NCBI GenBank assembly: GCA_015680685.1
Contig: MNCI01035176.1
Coordinates: forward strand, 74,024 to 138,023
DNA from: Gnetum montanum
Lineage: Eukaryota; Streptophyta; Gnetopsida; Gnetales; Gnetaceae
Length of the DNA stretch: 64,000 nt
Direction of reading: 5' to 3'
This document shows, one piece after another, positions 34,253-45,025 of the stretch (positions are counted from its first letter, which is position 1; every line of letters begins with the position of its first letter). The notes beneath the pieces are model-generated. The model saw only the letters and a list, made by a program, of their open reading frames with translations. It did no database searches and was not told the origin of the DNA. The position numbers and the translations under genes were made by a program.

Positions 34253-37200
34253 AGGAATTTAATTGATAAAACAAGATAAAGAATAACATAAAATTAAATA
34301 CAACACATAAGCCAAAATAAAATAAATCTCTTCATATTCCATTTTTTCTTTCATTCAAAAAATTAATTAATAATGTTTGCAACATTCTTTGTGAGAAACC
34401 AAATAAAATTCTTGGCTGCTACGCTACGACCCTTCGCCAACCCCATCGACTCTTGCCTCATTAGGTTTTGTGTTTTCATCTGGATTCTATTCACTAGGGA
34501 AAATGAAATAGTCAGTTAAAAGCTACATTAAAGACTTGAATAAAATAAATTATCACAACATCAAAAAATGACTAACCCAAGATGGCCCCGCATCTGTTTC
34601 GGGGGGTATCCGATCTATGCCTGCCATAAGGAGTTGCAAGATCTCCTCTTCCGTAATATCGACCCAATTCCTATCTCCTAGGTTAGTGCTTGCTGCAACT
34701 TTCTCCTTTTCTATAGATGTCCATCTTGGTGGTCTTGGAGAAAAGGTGCCAGCGGTAGTTTCACCTATGGGAAAGATCATTTTTCTTTCATGAGATTTGC
34801 TCACTGTCACCTATTGCATAAACCTGTCGTAAGCCCCAGAAGTGCTAATAGTGTTAAGGAATACCTTGTAGGTATGTAACTTGACAGAGGCATCCCAGTA
34901 TTGTTTACAGTAGGTGGCATGTTCTAGTTTATACATATGTTTGTGGTTTTTCTGTGCCTTCTCCCACTCGTAAACCTTTGCATTGTAGTCCTTCTAGTCT
35001 TGGTTCTTCTGGGCTAACAGGTCCATTTGCATGCGCTATTCTATTATTTCACGAGTGGCCTCATTGTTGCATCACATGGTCATCCAATACCTTGTGTAAT
35101 CGATGAAGGCCATGCCCCAACTGCCATTGTTGGTGTCTCGGGCCAACAAGAATTCGTTCCTAGAATGAAGATCTCCCACCTCGGCAGTCAGGTTAGCCTT
35201 CTCCTTCTTAAGCCTATGTACCCATTTCCAAAGGTCTTCATTCACCTGCCTGCATTCCCACAAGGAGCATGTTAAATATAGCATACATTGGCTTGCTTTG
35301 TCATATATGCGACAGGGTACTTCAGTCACCTCCAGTGGAAATTCAGGCACGACGTTGACCTCAATCACTTACTTAGGGTCCCACTTGAGACGAGAGGCTA
35401 TCAACCGCACATAGAAAGGTATTAGTCACAGTGGCGTAGTGAAGCAATAGCAATTTAAAGAGTTTAGCGTAGTAATTTTAACTTACCCACTTTTAGGTGG
35501 ATCTTCTTTAGACTATCAATCATGTTGTCAACCACCCCCTCCATGAAAGTAAATTTGTTGGGGGTCTCGGTCCATGGTCGTAGGCGGCTCGAGGATGGGC
35601 CAGAGGTGTCAATAGTGATGTCATCTCCATGGTAAAATGTGTTAACCACAGTGGAGAGAACCATGATAGAGCTGATGAATAACGTAAATGACAGTGTAAA
35701 GCTCCTACCCAACAAACCCTCAGGGGTGATAGTAGGGGGGTCGCCCATAAGCACACTATCAAATATGCAGTCAAACTCACCAGCATCAAAATGGAGCCCC
35801 TCTGCTTCCAGCTGACCCAACAACGTAGTAGCATCCTCGATACTCATGTGTCCCTCTAGTACCGAACTACTCTCTACAAAAGGGTCATCATTAGGGGCCT
35901 CTTCTTGATCGCCAGCAGCCTCTTCCTTAGTAGTTGGGCCCCTTTCCTCTTCATCATCAGGGGCCTCCTCTTCATCGGCAGGGACCTCCTTCTCACCAGC
36001 TGAGGCCCTTTCTTCTGTAGCAGGGGCCCCTTCTTCATTGGTCGGGGCCCTTTCCTCTGTGGTCAGAGCCCCTTCATTTTCACCGATCACCCCTGTTGTA
36101 GGGGCCACCACCTCTTCTTCCCCTTCTTTCTCTTCTTCCTTTGCCAATAAAGCATAGTCGCAGTTAGCAAATAATACCAACTTGAAGTAGATGCTACACT
36201 ATGCAACACTACTTAGCGTAACACAGCATAGCGAATGTTAACAAAACAAAAACAAAAACATACCAATTAGAGGTTGCACTCTGCAAAGTTTGTGTCACGG
36301 CTTCTTCCCTCTTCTCTCATTTGTGCATGGAGGTTCCTCAGTTGGAAGGGAACTCTTGCATTGTAGCTTAGTTATCACCATCTCTGCAATGAGGCATTCC
36401 CCCCTTGTCACACTATCGATGGTAATGGGAGGTGCCTCTCCCAAGCTATCCTAGGCATGAAAGTTGCATGCCACCCAATCCCTGGTCTTCATAAAAAATG
36501 ACTCCCTAATAGCTTCTGGGGGGTCCTGAGATTGGGTGGTATGGAAGACTTGGCAGATCCATGGTTTGGAAATCTAGTTATGATCTTGTAGTACCTAGAC
36601 TCCATTCTCACAGACTACCAAGAATTCTGCAAAATGCTAAAGGCAAGCTATGAAGAAGGCATGATGCACGTTGAAACGGGACTCAAGCTTCCCATGAAGC
36701 TTGACCATTTCAGCCGGCATGCCTTTGCAAAGGTGTTTTTCCCAATTGTAATGGGTCCCCTCTTCCATGACATCCCTCATTATCCAAGCTTTCTCAATTC
36801 CAATGATTTTTTCTTGGAAGAGTAGGTTGGGGAAGGCATGGGCACAAAAGATAGGGTAAACCATTTTGGCCATCCATAGCCTGACCTTCTCAATGTATAT
36901 TCCCTTTTAGTCCTTTGCCACCCCTAGCCACTCCTCAATGTCCCCCTGATGGCTTGCATCGTTCTTAGATTTTTCTCCTATGGGAAGACCATCAGAAGGG
37001 ACAATGAAAAGATCCACAAACAATCGGTCATTGATGTCAAACACCACTTGCACACCGTGAACATGTTTGTGGAAGCGGTCAGCTTTCTCGAAGAAGGAGT
37101 CAGCTAGGGAAAGCATTTTGACAGGTGGGATGTTTGGGTTAATAGCCAAAAATGAGTCCATGAGCCCGACCTCCTGAAGGTTGTGGACAAGCATGGCTGG

Positions 37201-38228
37201 GGACCCATTGTAGAGCCAACACTGGGTCTTCTCCACCTCCCTATACTTAAAAAAGAGGTTGGTTTCATTGCGCCCGGAGGTGATCACAGTCACCTCTTGG
37301 GATTTCTTCATCATTGAAATGGTTTGCAAAATAAAACAAAAAAAAAGTTAGCAAAAGATGAACATCACGTGAACATGTAACAGTAAATTCACGATTTAGC
37401 ATACCATGTTTAAATGTCATGGGAAATGGTGGGAGATCCACCAACATGTCTTCAACAATGAGTAGCCTAAGGAATGCCCATTCCCTATCCAACCAACTAG
37501 CCTCTTTACACCTCCCATAAAATTAGGAGCACCGGGTTGGATAGGTTCTAAACTCACCCCCAAATTGGCCTATTACACTGACACACACATTCCCAGTAGA
37601 GGAAAACTCTCAGAGGGCCATCTATGCCAACGCTAAGGCATCTATGTCATCGTGGAGACCACTCTTATCAATAAAAAACCTGGCAACACACAAAAAATAT
37701 GTATATTTACACAGTTAATACCTATGTCTAGCATAGCATGCATTACACAATGCAATAAAATACCTTCGTAGAACTCACCCGCCAGCATAATAAATGGTTC
37801 CAGGTGGGTTCTAAAAGTAGGTGCCCATGTGACGAACAACGAATAACATGTTGTATAAGTGATAGCACTTATACTCAGGCATCTCCCAAATCCAACTTAA
37901 GCATCTCAAGCTTTTTGGACGTTGGTTGGAACCTTCTGCCTGCTTACCCCAGATTGACCCATCAGTTAAAAATTTTAAAATTCCCTAGTTTGCCCTAGAA
38001 AATAGGGTTTCTGTTATTGTGGCTACAGTCTCCACTAATAAGTGTGACCAAACAATCACACTAAAATGGTAGAGGAGGAATTGTAGGAAGTCTTGTGCAC
38101 CCTCCCAGAACTAGACTACCTGATATCCCACACATGCATGGGGAGGAGGGACATTGGCTAGTGGTTCACTAAGGTAGCACAAGACTCCCACAATCTCCAA
38201 GACAATCAAGATGGGCTTCAACATGACC
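34253..38228 (-). pseudogene. B3 antisense spliced gene: FCP1/NIF-like domain plus plant-transposon-like domain
   Basis: Opposite in strand to B3 gag-pol. Exons inferred by comparison with B1: 38228-37779 ('KPILIVLEIVGVLCYLSEP' and 'FLQFLLYHFSVIVWS', an FCP1/NIF phosphatase-like head), 37679-37405 ('SWLDREWAF'), about 37316-36265 ('MDSFLAINPNIPPVKMLSLA' and 'VVFDINDRLFVDLFIVPSDG'), an acidic exon 36140-35484, then 35388-34580 and a short tail. The intron at 37778-37680 has GT and AG intact. The next acceptor reads AA, probably a mutation. Splice positions match B1. Stops and small indels make this copy a pseudogene. An upstream intron ends at 38229 ('ttttgcag'). Confidence 0.75.
35880..36130 (-). 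repeat. Acidic peptide-repeat expansion in B3 antisense gene
   Basis: The minus strand encodes serial units such as 'EEGAPATEERASAGEKE' and 'DEEEAPDDEEERGPTTKEEA', seven or so copies of a 21-27 bp repeat in frame. The matching B1 exon (50396-50560) has only short 'SEEEAPVNK'-like sequence. The peptide would be intrinsically disordered and strongly negative. Confidence 0.75.
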
Positions 38229-38411
38229 CTGCAAAATGAAGCATCAAATGTTAGCACTGTGTATGAGTGAAGTTTACATGTAGCATAGCGTAACCCTCTA
38301 ATTACATATAGTGTAGCATGACATTTTCATTGCATGTAGCGTAGCATGATCTCTCAGTCGCAAATCTCTCTAAAAAACAACAAAACAAGCCTTGCAGCAT
38401 AGCATAATCAT
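38229..38411 (-). other. Upstream intron/5' part of the B3 antisense gene, cut by A2
   Basis: AT-rich sequence with 'tagcatagcgtaac' and 'gtagcgtagcatga' words like those of the B LTR. It ends at the 3' splice site of the FCP1-like exon. A2 inserted at 38412; the five bases before it, atcat (38407-38411), would be its target duplication, but the matching right flank is not in the window. Confidence 0.5.
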
Positions 38412-39285
38412 TGATGAGTCATGAATTTTCTAGCTATGATATCGCTACTATGATATCATAGCCATGATATCATAGCTACGATATCACGTATGCAATATCA
38501 TAGCCTAACTACGATATCCCATACGCGATATCGTGACCTGCCTCAATTTCTATAAATAAGAGGTAGCTTTCCTTGTTCTAAGCAGTTAGTTCTTAGTTCC
38601 TTATCCAAAATCTTGCAGTTTTTCCTTCTTAGCGTTAGAATTATTTCCCAGTGTATGCCCGCAGTGTGGTGATTGTAATTATATGGCATCCTTATTCAAG
38701 TGTGACGTACTTGGACATGCACATGACTGACAATAAAGATCGAGATTACTTCATCATTGTAGCATTCACTTAGTTTAATTAATTATTTATTTAATTGTTA
38801 TTTACTACTTTCCTAGATATCGCTCACCCTTAAAGTCCTGTTAAACATGCAATGAGTACAACTTGATTACAAGAATTTAAGTGTGAGTACTTGGTAACCC
38901 AGTAGTGTACCTAGGATCTGCACTTGGTAATCCTAGTGGTAGTTGTGCACGAAGTTCAAGATGTGTACAGATAATCGAGGAATGGATGCTCATCACACTT
39001 AAGCTAACTATATTATCTCTCACCCTTCTCTCTTAGCTTAGCTTAGTTAATATTATCTTCCATTGTCTTCAAGAGTAGCATTAGGTTAGAACACATCATA
39101 CGCCTCACTCTAGACTAAACCATACGTGACAAAGCTAATACTAGTCCAAGTGGGAATACATCAAACTACGACCTAAGGCTAACTATCTAGGTGCCACAAC
39201 TAGTCTTTCTACGAAGTTCGACCGGATCGCACGTGTAACGCTCGTATTCGTATGGTTGAGTGTAGGGGTACCTTGCCACTCATCA
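38412..39285 (+). repeat. A2 5' LTR
   Basis: 874 bp, TGATGA to TCATCA. U3 holds about six GATATC-centred units (38430-38535), and a TATA box (TATAAATA) lies at 38551-38558. It aligns with A1 LTRs from about 38650 onward; the U3 array has diverged. Confidence 0.9.
38430..38540. repeat. GATATC palindrome array in A2 U3
   Basis: Repeated 16-22 bp units such as 'ctatgatatcatagc' and 'ctacgatatcacg', most containing the palindrome GATATC and several extending to near-perfect 14-mers. The counterpart lies at 61770-61865 in the 3' LTR, and diverged forms occur at 8893-9006, 13975-14050 and 24955-25020. Confidence 0.8.
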
Positions 39286-39286
39286 T

Positions 39287-39304
39287 TGGCACCGTTGTCC
39301 GGGA
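39287..39304 (+). other. A2 primer binding site (tRNA-Asp type)
   Basis: TGGCACCGTTGTCCGGGA, one base after the LTR, differs from the plant tRNA-Asp complement TGGCGCCGTTGCCGGGGA at only a few positions. Confidence 0.85.
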
Positions 39305-39426
39305 TAGTGCTAGTTATCTAGATTATTTATATCATACAAGGTCACTATATAGGAATTAACGATATATCTTTTAAGAAGAATTAATTACAAAAAGTCACAT
39401 ACAAATTCACACACAGCTTCACAACC

Positions 39427-40701
39427 ATGCCTCTCCTACAAGACTATGATAATGTCATACCTAATGAGGAAATTCATTGGAGAACCAATGAATTATATGA
39501 CAATGAAGATTGGAGTACGCAATCTGAGGTGGGGGTTTCTTATAAATATAATCAAAGGAAACATCGTCCCAATGCACAAAAGCATAACTTACTCGATGAC
39601 GATGAACCCCCACTGTCCACTACAAGCCTAACACAAATACAAGAGGCTGTTCAAATCTCTCGTAGGCATCATAAAGAGAGATGCCTACCCAGGCTCGATT
39701 TAAACAACTTCCCTACTTTCTCAGGAGGCTATGACTTAGATCCGCATCAACATTTACAAGCCTTCTATGATGCCTGCACATGGAACAACATTGATAATAG
39801 TTGGCAAAAACCTAAGCTCTTTCCTTTGACACTCATTGGCCAAGCAAAAGTATGGTATAGATCATTAAAACCAAATTCAATACGAAGTTGGCCAACAATG
39901 GTAGAACTCTTTAGCGAAAGATATCAAACCTACGCAAGAGTGTCAGCCTTGAGGAAACAAATCCAAGAGTGGAGAAAAGCACAACATGACCCCTTGGACA
40001 TGGCCTTAGAAAGATATTATGCACTGTTAAACAACTGTCCAGGCCATGACTTCTCCGAGGAAAGGCTAATGTACCATATCATTGATGGGCTTCATGATGA
40101 AACAAGAGAGACCTTAGGAATGTATGCCCAAGGTCAACTATACGAACTATGAACCCATCAAGTCCAAGAGCTTATTAAGCAGGTAGCAAAAGAAGAAGGA
40201 GAAATGGCTAGATGGGAGAGTGTTGAAAAACATCAGCGGGACCAAAATTTTAGCTTAACAAAGGTCCATGATCATAAAAAGGAGAAATCGACTTATCACA
40301 AGGAGAAAGAACCATCTTTTCCAGTACAAAAATCGTTAGAGGAAGTCGAGGCAAAGATCAATAAGATGTTGGAATGGACGTATAAAAAGTGTGGAGAATT
40401 TATTGATATTATTGGAGATAGAGTTTTGACAACCTGAGAAGCAGGACAAAATATCATTAGACATTCAGAAAGAAGGAATGAAGAAAATAAGAGCTCAACT
40501 GCCAATCATATGTATGAATGCAACATATTCCTGTACGATCACCCCAAGGGCCAATGCCTAATCTTGTTACATTTATATGAGCATTGGGGAAGCACGTTAC
40601 ATCTAGAGTTCGTACAATCTGATCACAATGGCAACAATCCGAGTCATGGGGGAATCCACCCTTCATATTATCCAAATCCAAACACTTATCTAGTTCAACA
40701 T
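39427..40701 (+). pseudogene. A2 gag, 5' part (Athila-type), two in-frame stops
   Basis: The frame starts with ATG at 39427 and stays in one phase to the B1 insertion point. Stops occur only at 40150-40152 (TGA) and 40435-40437 (TGA), the first plausibly a CGA to TGA change. The capsid domain at residues 95-240 contains 'HLQAFYDACTWNNIDNSW', 'LIGQAKVWYRSL', 'TMVELFSERYQTYARVSALR' and 'ERLMYHIIDGLHDETRETL'. A charged, probably coiled region follows (40204-40434), then 'YDHPKGQCLILLHLYEHW'. It is much better preserved than A1 gag. It would build the particle shared with pol from a relative. Confidence 0.85.
40697..40701 (+). repeat. B1 target site duplication, left copy (aacat)
   Basis: aacat directly precedes the B1 terminus TGTAATGACGG; the identical aacat follows the other terminus at 58216-58220. 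Confidence 0.9.
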
Positions 40702-42154
40702 TGTAATGACGGAAAACGTCTATCACTGGAAATACCGAACGAAAGTCCGCGTACACAGTTCTAACCCAGGATCCGTGCGAGGACCGTGCTGGAGAGAAAA
40801 ACGAATCCAAGGTGCCCTGAACAGTCTTGCTAATTAGATAGGGACTTATTTAATCAGTAAAAGGTTTTGTAGTAATTTGATGGCGAAATGAAGATTCTTT
40901 AAAAGGCGATGCAATATTTTTAATCCCAAAAGCAATTGAAGATAATGCAAACGATTTAGATAAGATTGTCAAATCCGTCTAACTAGGATGCAGGAGATCA
41001 GATTTGGTAGATAATATGATCACAAGATCAGGGATTTAATTTATGAAAAACAATATGTTTGATACAATGACTTCAAGAGGGCTTCAGTTTGGACGATGTA
41101 TATGCCAGTAGCAAGAAAATTATGCAAAGATGAAATAGGAGAGGATCAATCTACCTTGATCTAGCCAATCTAGGCACAAGGAAGTCAGACCCATGGGAGA
41201 ATATCCTATAGCCGGTTGTTTCTGATCAAGAATTCTTCTCAATCACCTCCAACGTTCTCACGATCGCTGATTCTCTTTTGCTCTCTTGCCAACCTTGAAA
41301 GAAAAAATTTTGTCAACACCATTGATCTTTGTCAACTGGAGCATTTATAAGGTTAGGATCAGGAGAAAAACGCGATTTACATGACGCATGTCCTGAACCC
41401 ATGAAATGCTGTTGGCTTAATGTGTTGTTGTTAAAGCTTACGACGCTATGCTACGTAACGCGTCATAAACTACCCTCGTGTGAGCTTTGACAATAGATTG
41501 TCCTTTGATTACACTATAATACACTAAAGAGCGTATTGTGGCCTATGAACTATGGATGTTTGATTTGTGTGTTGTTACTTGAATTACGCTTCATTACACT
41601 AAATTACGCATCGTAGCATAATTCAGCGTAAAATAACGAAACCACAAAAGTTGAAGTGTTGTTTCCGCACTTCCTCTATTTCTATCTTTCTTGGGGTTTT
41701 CACTACGCTGCACTGCGTAAAGCAGCATAATGGGCCCCTTAACCAAGAAAGAAAACCCGCTGAAACACACGTCATACTGTAGACTGTTGCTTAGGCCTTG
41801 AGACTTTTACTGGGCTGTTGAAGTCTTGCATGTTTGCCATCCTTGATGCTACGGTGGATTATCTTTGATATTACACTGCACAATGTGATATTACGCTATG
41901 TAGCATAATATAGCGTAATTTTCCAAAAGTTAAGATTTTCGAAACAAGTAACTTGCAAAGCTGGAAGTTTTTTCGTCGTGCATTCGTCACTTTGCTCCGT
42001 CCTCTGGAATTTGCTTATGTTGTGCTGTGCAGTGGGGTGGGATAGACCTTCAACTGAAAAGGAACTTGTTGCACCGCACCTTGTTGCGATCCTTTGCCTG
42101 AATCACCAACCTTTTGCCGAACTATCAAGGCCTTGAAATTTTCACGTTGTTTCA
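40702..42154 (-). repeat. B1 3' LTR
   Basis: 1453 bp, starting TGTAATGACGG and ending 'acgttgtttca' on the plus strand. It contains palindromic 'gctatgctacgtaacgcg' and 'tacgctatgtagcataata' clusters at 41435-41470, 41525-41650 and 41885-41930. TATA (TTTATAAG on plus, CTTATAAA on minus) is at 41344-41351. Confidence 0.92.
41344..41351 (-). promoter_or_regulatory. TATA-like element of B1 LTR
   Basis: The minus strand reads CTTATAAA in 'accttataaatgctcc', repeated in the 5' LTR at 57405-57412 and in B2 at about 62625. The copy in the 5' LTR would drive the element. Confidence 0.5.
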
Positions 42155-42185
42155 ATGGCCCCTCTTTGTTGACATTTAGAGGACT
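42155..42185 (-). other. B1 polypurine tract
   Basis: The minus strand reads 'caacaaagaggggccat' directly before the 3' LTR start TGAAAC. B2 has the same tract at 63467-63484. Confidence 0.7.
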
Positions 42186-43800
42186 TGCCTGAAAGACATT
42201 GACAAAGAATAAGAAACACCAGAAAGGCAAAAGCATGAACGGTGTCTGTTGGAGACTGCTCGAATGTTGTTCTGTCAAACTTAGAAGTGCGAGGATGGAA
42301 GGTCATAGGGTATAGAAGGGATCTTACAGGAGTTAGAGATGGTAGGTTCGGGGAAGACTGAAACACATGAATCGTGAAGCTTCTTCAAATAGGTCATTAC
42401 GGCCTTTCGCTAATGTGTTTGCGAAAGGTTACGTCGGCATACTGCATATGGGGGGTTTGCAAGGACGAGTTTTGTTACGCCTGCATGGCCTAGACAAATT
42501 GTTTTACATCCATTTTACCAAGTATTACCCCTTCTGGTTTTTTTTTTTTGAAAAATGCAGATTGCATGCCACAAGGTGAGCTATGTTTCGCCAGTTTGTA
42601 GACATAATAATGAAAACTAATCAACTTAATGCTCACGTTCTATACAAGCGGAGAAGAAAATAGGGACAATTATAAGGATGGGGAAAAAGGGGGAATACAT
42701 GGTAGGGTACACGATGGAGAGAGAGGCAGGATTTGCACTTCCAAGTGACCAGACTAGTCTGAGCAACCACATCAGAATGCCATAACACCTCACCTTCCAA
42801 TGAAGGTATTCTCGATTAACGCCTTCGTAACAAGTAACCTGCAAAACACAACTTAGAATAGAAAGCCAAAAACAAACTTCCAGATTGCTAAGGAGGGAGG
42901 CTTTTGAAACAAGTGGCGTCCAAAGCTAAAAGGAGAGTTTAGACTTTTGAAACTGGGACCGCAGTAAGCGGCAAGGGTGCCAATGTTGATGTCGTGGTTC
43001 CTGAAGTTGCCGTCAGTAGCCAGATTCATCTTGCTCGAAGGATGGTGCAAAGAACATGTCAGATGAATCTGCTAAGCCAGAATCTTATGACGATGATGGA
43101 TGAAGGCTACTGAGACGGTGGGTGGCCACAGTTTTTTTGGGGCACCAAGTGGTCAAACTGATCCCAGGAGCTACAGCTACAAAGTGGCTATCGTAGCGAC
43201 ATCTCCGAGGGATCAGTAGTATGCCTTTCGGCATATCTGAGGAATTAGCAGGATGTCGATGGGGTAACGGCGTTGTGTCTGTTCCAACGCCTTACCCACT
43301 CCATCTGGTAGGGATGCAATGTAAGAATGGTCACGCTCGCTTGCTTCATGGGTGACCTAACAGAGTCCAGTTTTGGATCCTAGTTAATTGTTGTTGCTGG
43401 TTTTAAGTCTCAGCAGACCATGGTCCCAGTTGAATGTCTGGGTAGACTAGAACCTGCTAGTTTTACGTCGTAGCGGATGGTGGAAGGGCTAGTTTATGGT
43501 CCTAGCAGACCATGCTGTGGGTGTCAATTTTATGTCGTGACCCAGGTACAAGTTTGTGCTAGTTTAGTGTCTTAGCAGACGTGTGCTCACCTTGTCAGTT
43601 TAGCGTCTTGGCGAATGCGTGCAAGAGCTGCCAGTTTTACGTCGTAGTGGACATGTACAACTTTTCCAGTTTTACGTCATAGTAGACATGTACAACTTTG
43701 CCAATTTTACGTCGTAGTGGATGTTTGTTACCTACTTTGAGCTGAGTCAGTGTTCAGATGTAATACTGCTTTAGGTATAGATGATTCACCAGATTTTGTA
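42186..43800 (-). other. B1 3' untranslated region
   Basis: No supportable gene. The part next to the LTR matches B2 63485-64000. At 43374-43735 lies a minisatellite (listed separately). The known antisense ORFs of other Tat elements sit in this interval, so I looked for one and saw none. Confidence 0.6.
43374..43735. repeat. Minisatellite in B1 3' UTR, about 9 units of 35-45 bp
   Basis: Diverged head-to-tail units of the type 'cagttttacgtcgtagtgg' plus 'acatgtacaactttgc'; the three rightmost units are the most alike. A similar single unit ('gtttaaggtcttagtggaca') lies at 47339 on the other side of pol. Confidence 0.8.
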
Positions 43801-45010
43801 GTTCATTGTCGTCGGTGTCTGCTAACTTAAATGCTTCGTTGCCATATGCACCGATGATCAAGAAAGGGCCTTCCCAGTTTGCAGAGAACTTGCCTACTAG
43901 TTTATGAATGGCCTTGAGAACTAAGTCTCCTTTCTCTATTGGTCATTGATGCAGGTTGTGCTGATGCTTCTGTCTATGTTTATCCTGATATTTTTTGATG
44001 GTGTCGAGCATCTGGATGCGTTTCTCCTCCACTGAGTCTAAATCCACAATTCTAGACTCATTGTGTTGAGTCTCATTTATAACCATAGATAGGACCATCC
44101 GCAATGAGGAAACCTATAATTCCAAGGGCAACACTGCTTCAGATCCGTAGACCAGGCTGTAGGGTATCCTGTCTATGGCTATTCTGCACGTCGTAAGATA
44201 TGCCCATAGCATGTAGATGATTTTTTCATGCCACCGCTTCTTATTATTGTTGAGGATCTTCTTGAGTAAATTGATAATCACCTTGTTTGTTGCCTCTGCT
44301 TGACCATTTGCTGACGGGTAATAAGATGAAGAAAAAGATTGCTTGATACCAAGATTATTGCAAAAAGATTTGGTTTCTGTGCTACTAAATTGTGGTCCAT
44401 TGTCAGTCACAATAGTCATAGGGAGTCCAAATCTAGTTACAATATTGTCTAAGATGAAATGGAATACCTGTTGAGATGTAATCTTCCATAAGGGGATAGC
44501 CTTGACCCACTTTGTAAAATATTCGATGGCGGTGATAATGAAGCTATGTCCTATGGAAGATTTGGGTGTGATGGGGCCTATGATGTCCAGTCCCCATCAT
44601 TGGAATGGCCAAGTGATCTGTGTAGTATGTAACTCAATTGGTGACATGTGTTAGATTTGCATAACTTTGGCACGTGTTACATGTCTTAACCTTGGCAAGG
44701 CAATATTTTTCCATGTACGGCCAGTAGTACCCTAGGCGTCTGATCTTAGTGGCCATGGCTCGCAGGGCTACATATCCCCACACAGTCCTTCGTGGACCTC
44801 GCTAACTATTCGCCATGCTTGATCATTATTGACGTAGGTGAGCAACACCCCATCGAAGGAGCGTCTACAAAGAGTACTGTCTCCAATGTTGACGTATTGT
44901 CTAGCATGCTTGCGCACTGCATCCTTTTGTGCATGCATTATCTCGTGCGGTGGTTCTCCATGCAGAAGGTAAGTTTTAATGTTGTCATACCATTCTAGCA
45001 TTCCTCCCAC
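43801..45010 (-). pseudogene. B1 integrase, decayed
   Basis: The zinc-binding N-terminus shows 'IVSEVHEGLCGDM' (45010-44768), with the usual final His missing from 'GxH'. The core retains 'MTIVTDNGPQFSS' (catalytic Asp), 'YYPSANGQAEATNKVI' (catalytic Glu) and 'ILNNNKKRWHEKIIYMLWAY' at 44419-44200. 'IPYSLVYGSEAVLPLEL' closes the core. Stops and frameshifts lie between these blocks, where the first catalytic Asp would fall. It would integrate element cDNA. Confidence 0.85.
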
Positions 45011-45025
45011 GTCTAATATAGAAAT

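Larger units (their letters stand above)
28059..38411 (+). mobile_element. B3: Tat-like Ty3/gypsy element, 5' portion, interrupted by A2
   Basis: Order on the plus strand: 5' LTR, primer site, gag, protease, then a gene on the opposite strand. The continuation (RT, integrase, 3' LTR) should lie beyond A2, outside the window. Homologous region by region to B1 but more diverged in the LTR, and decayed by stops and indels. Confidence 0.85.

Noticed and set aside
42186-43373. An antisense ORF in the usual Tat position after integrase
   Set aside because: Plus-strand frames here (for example 42367-42579) are short and unconserved; the antisense gene is instead between protease and RT.
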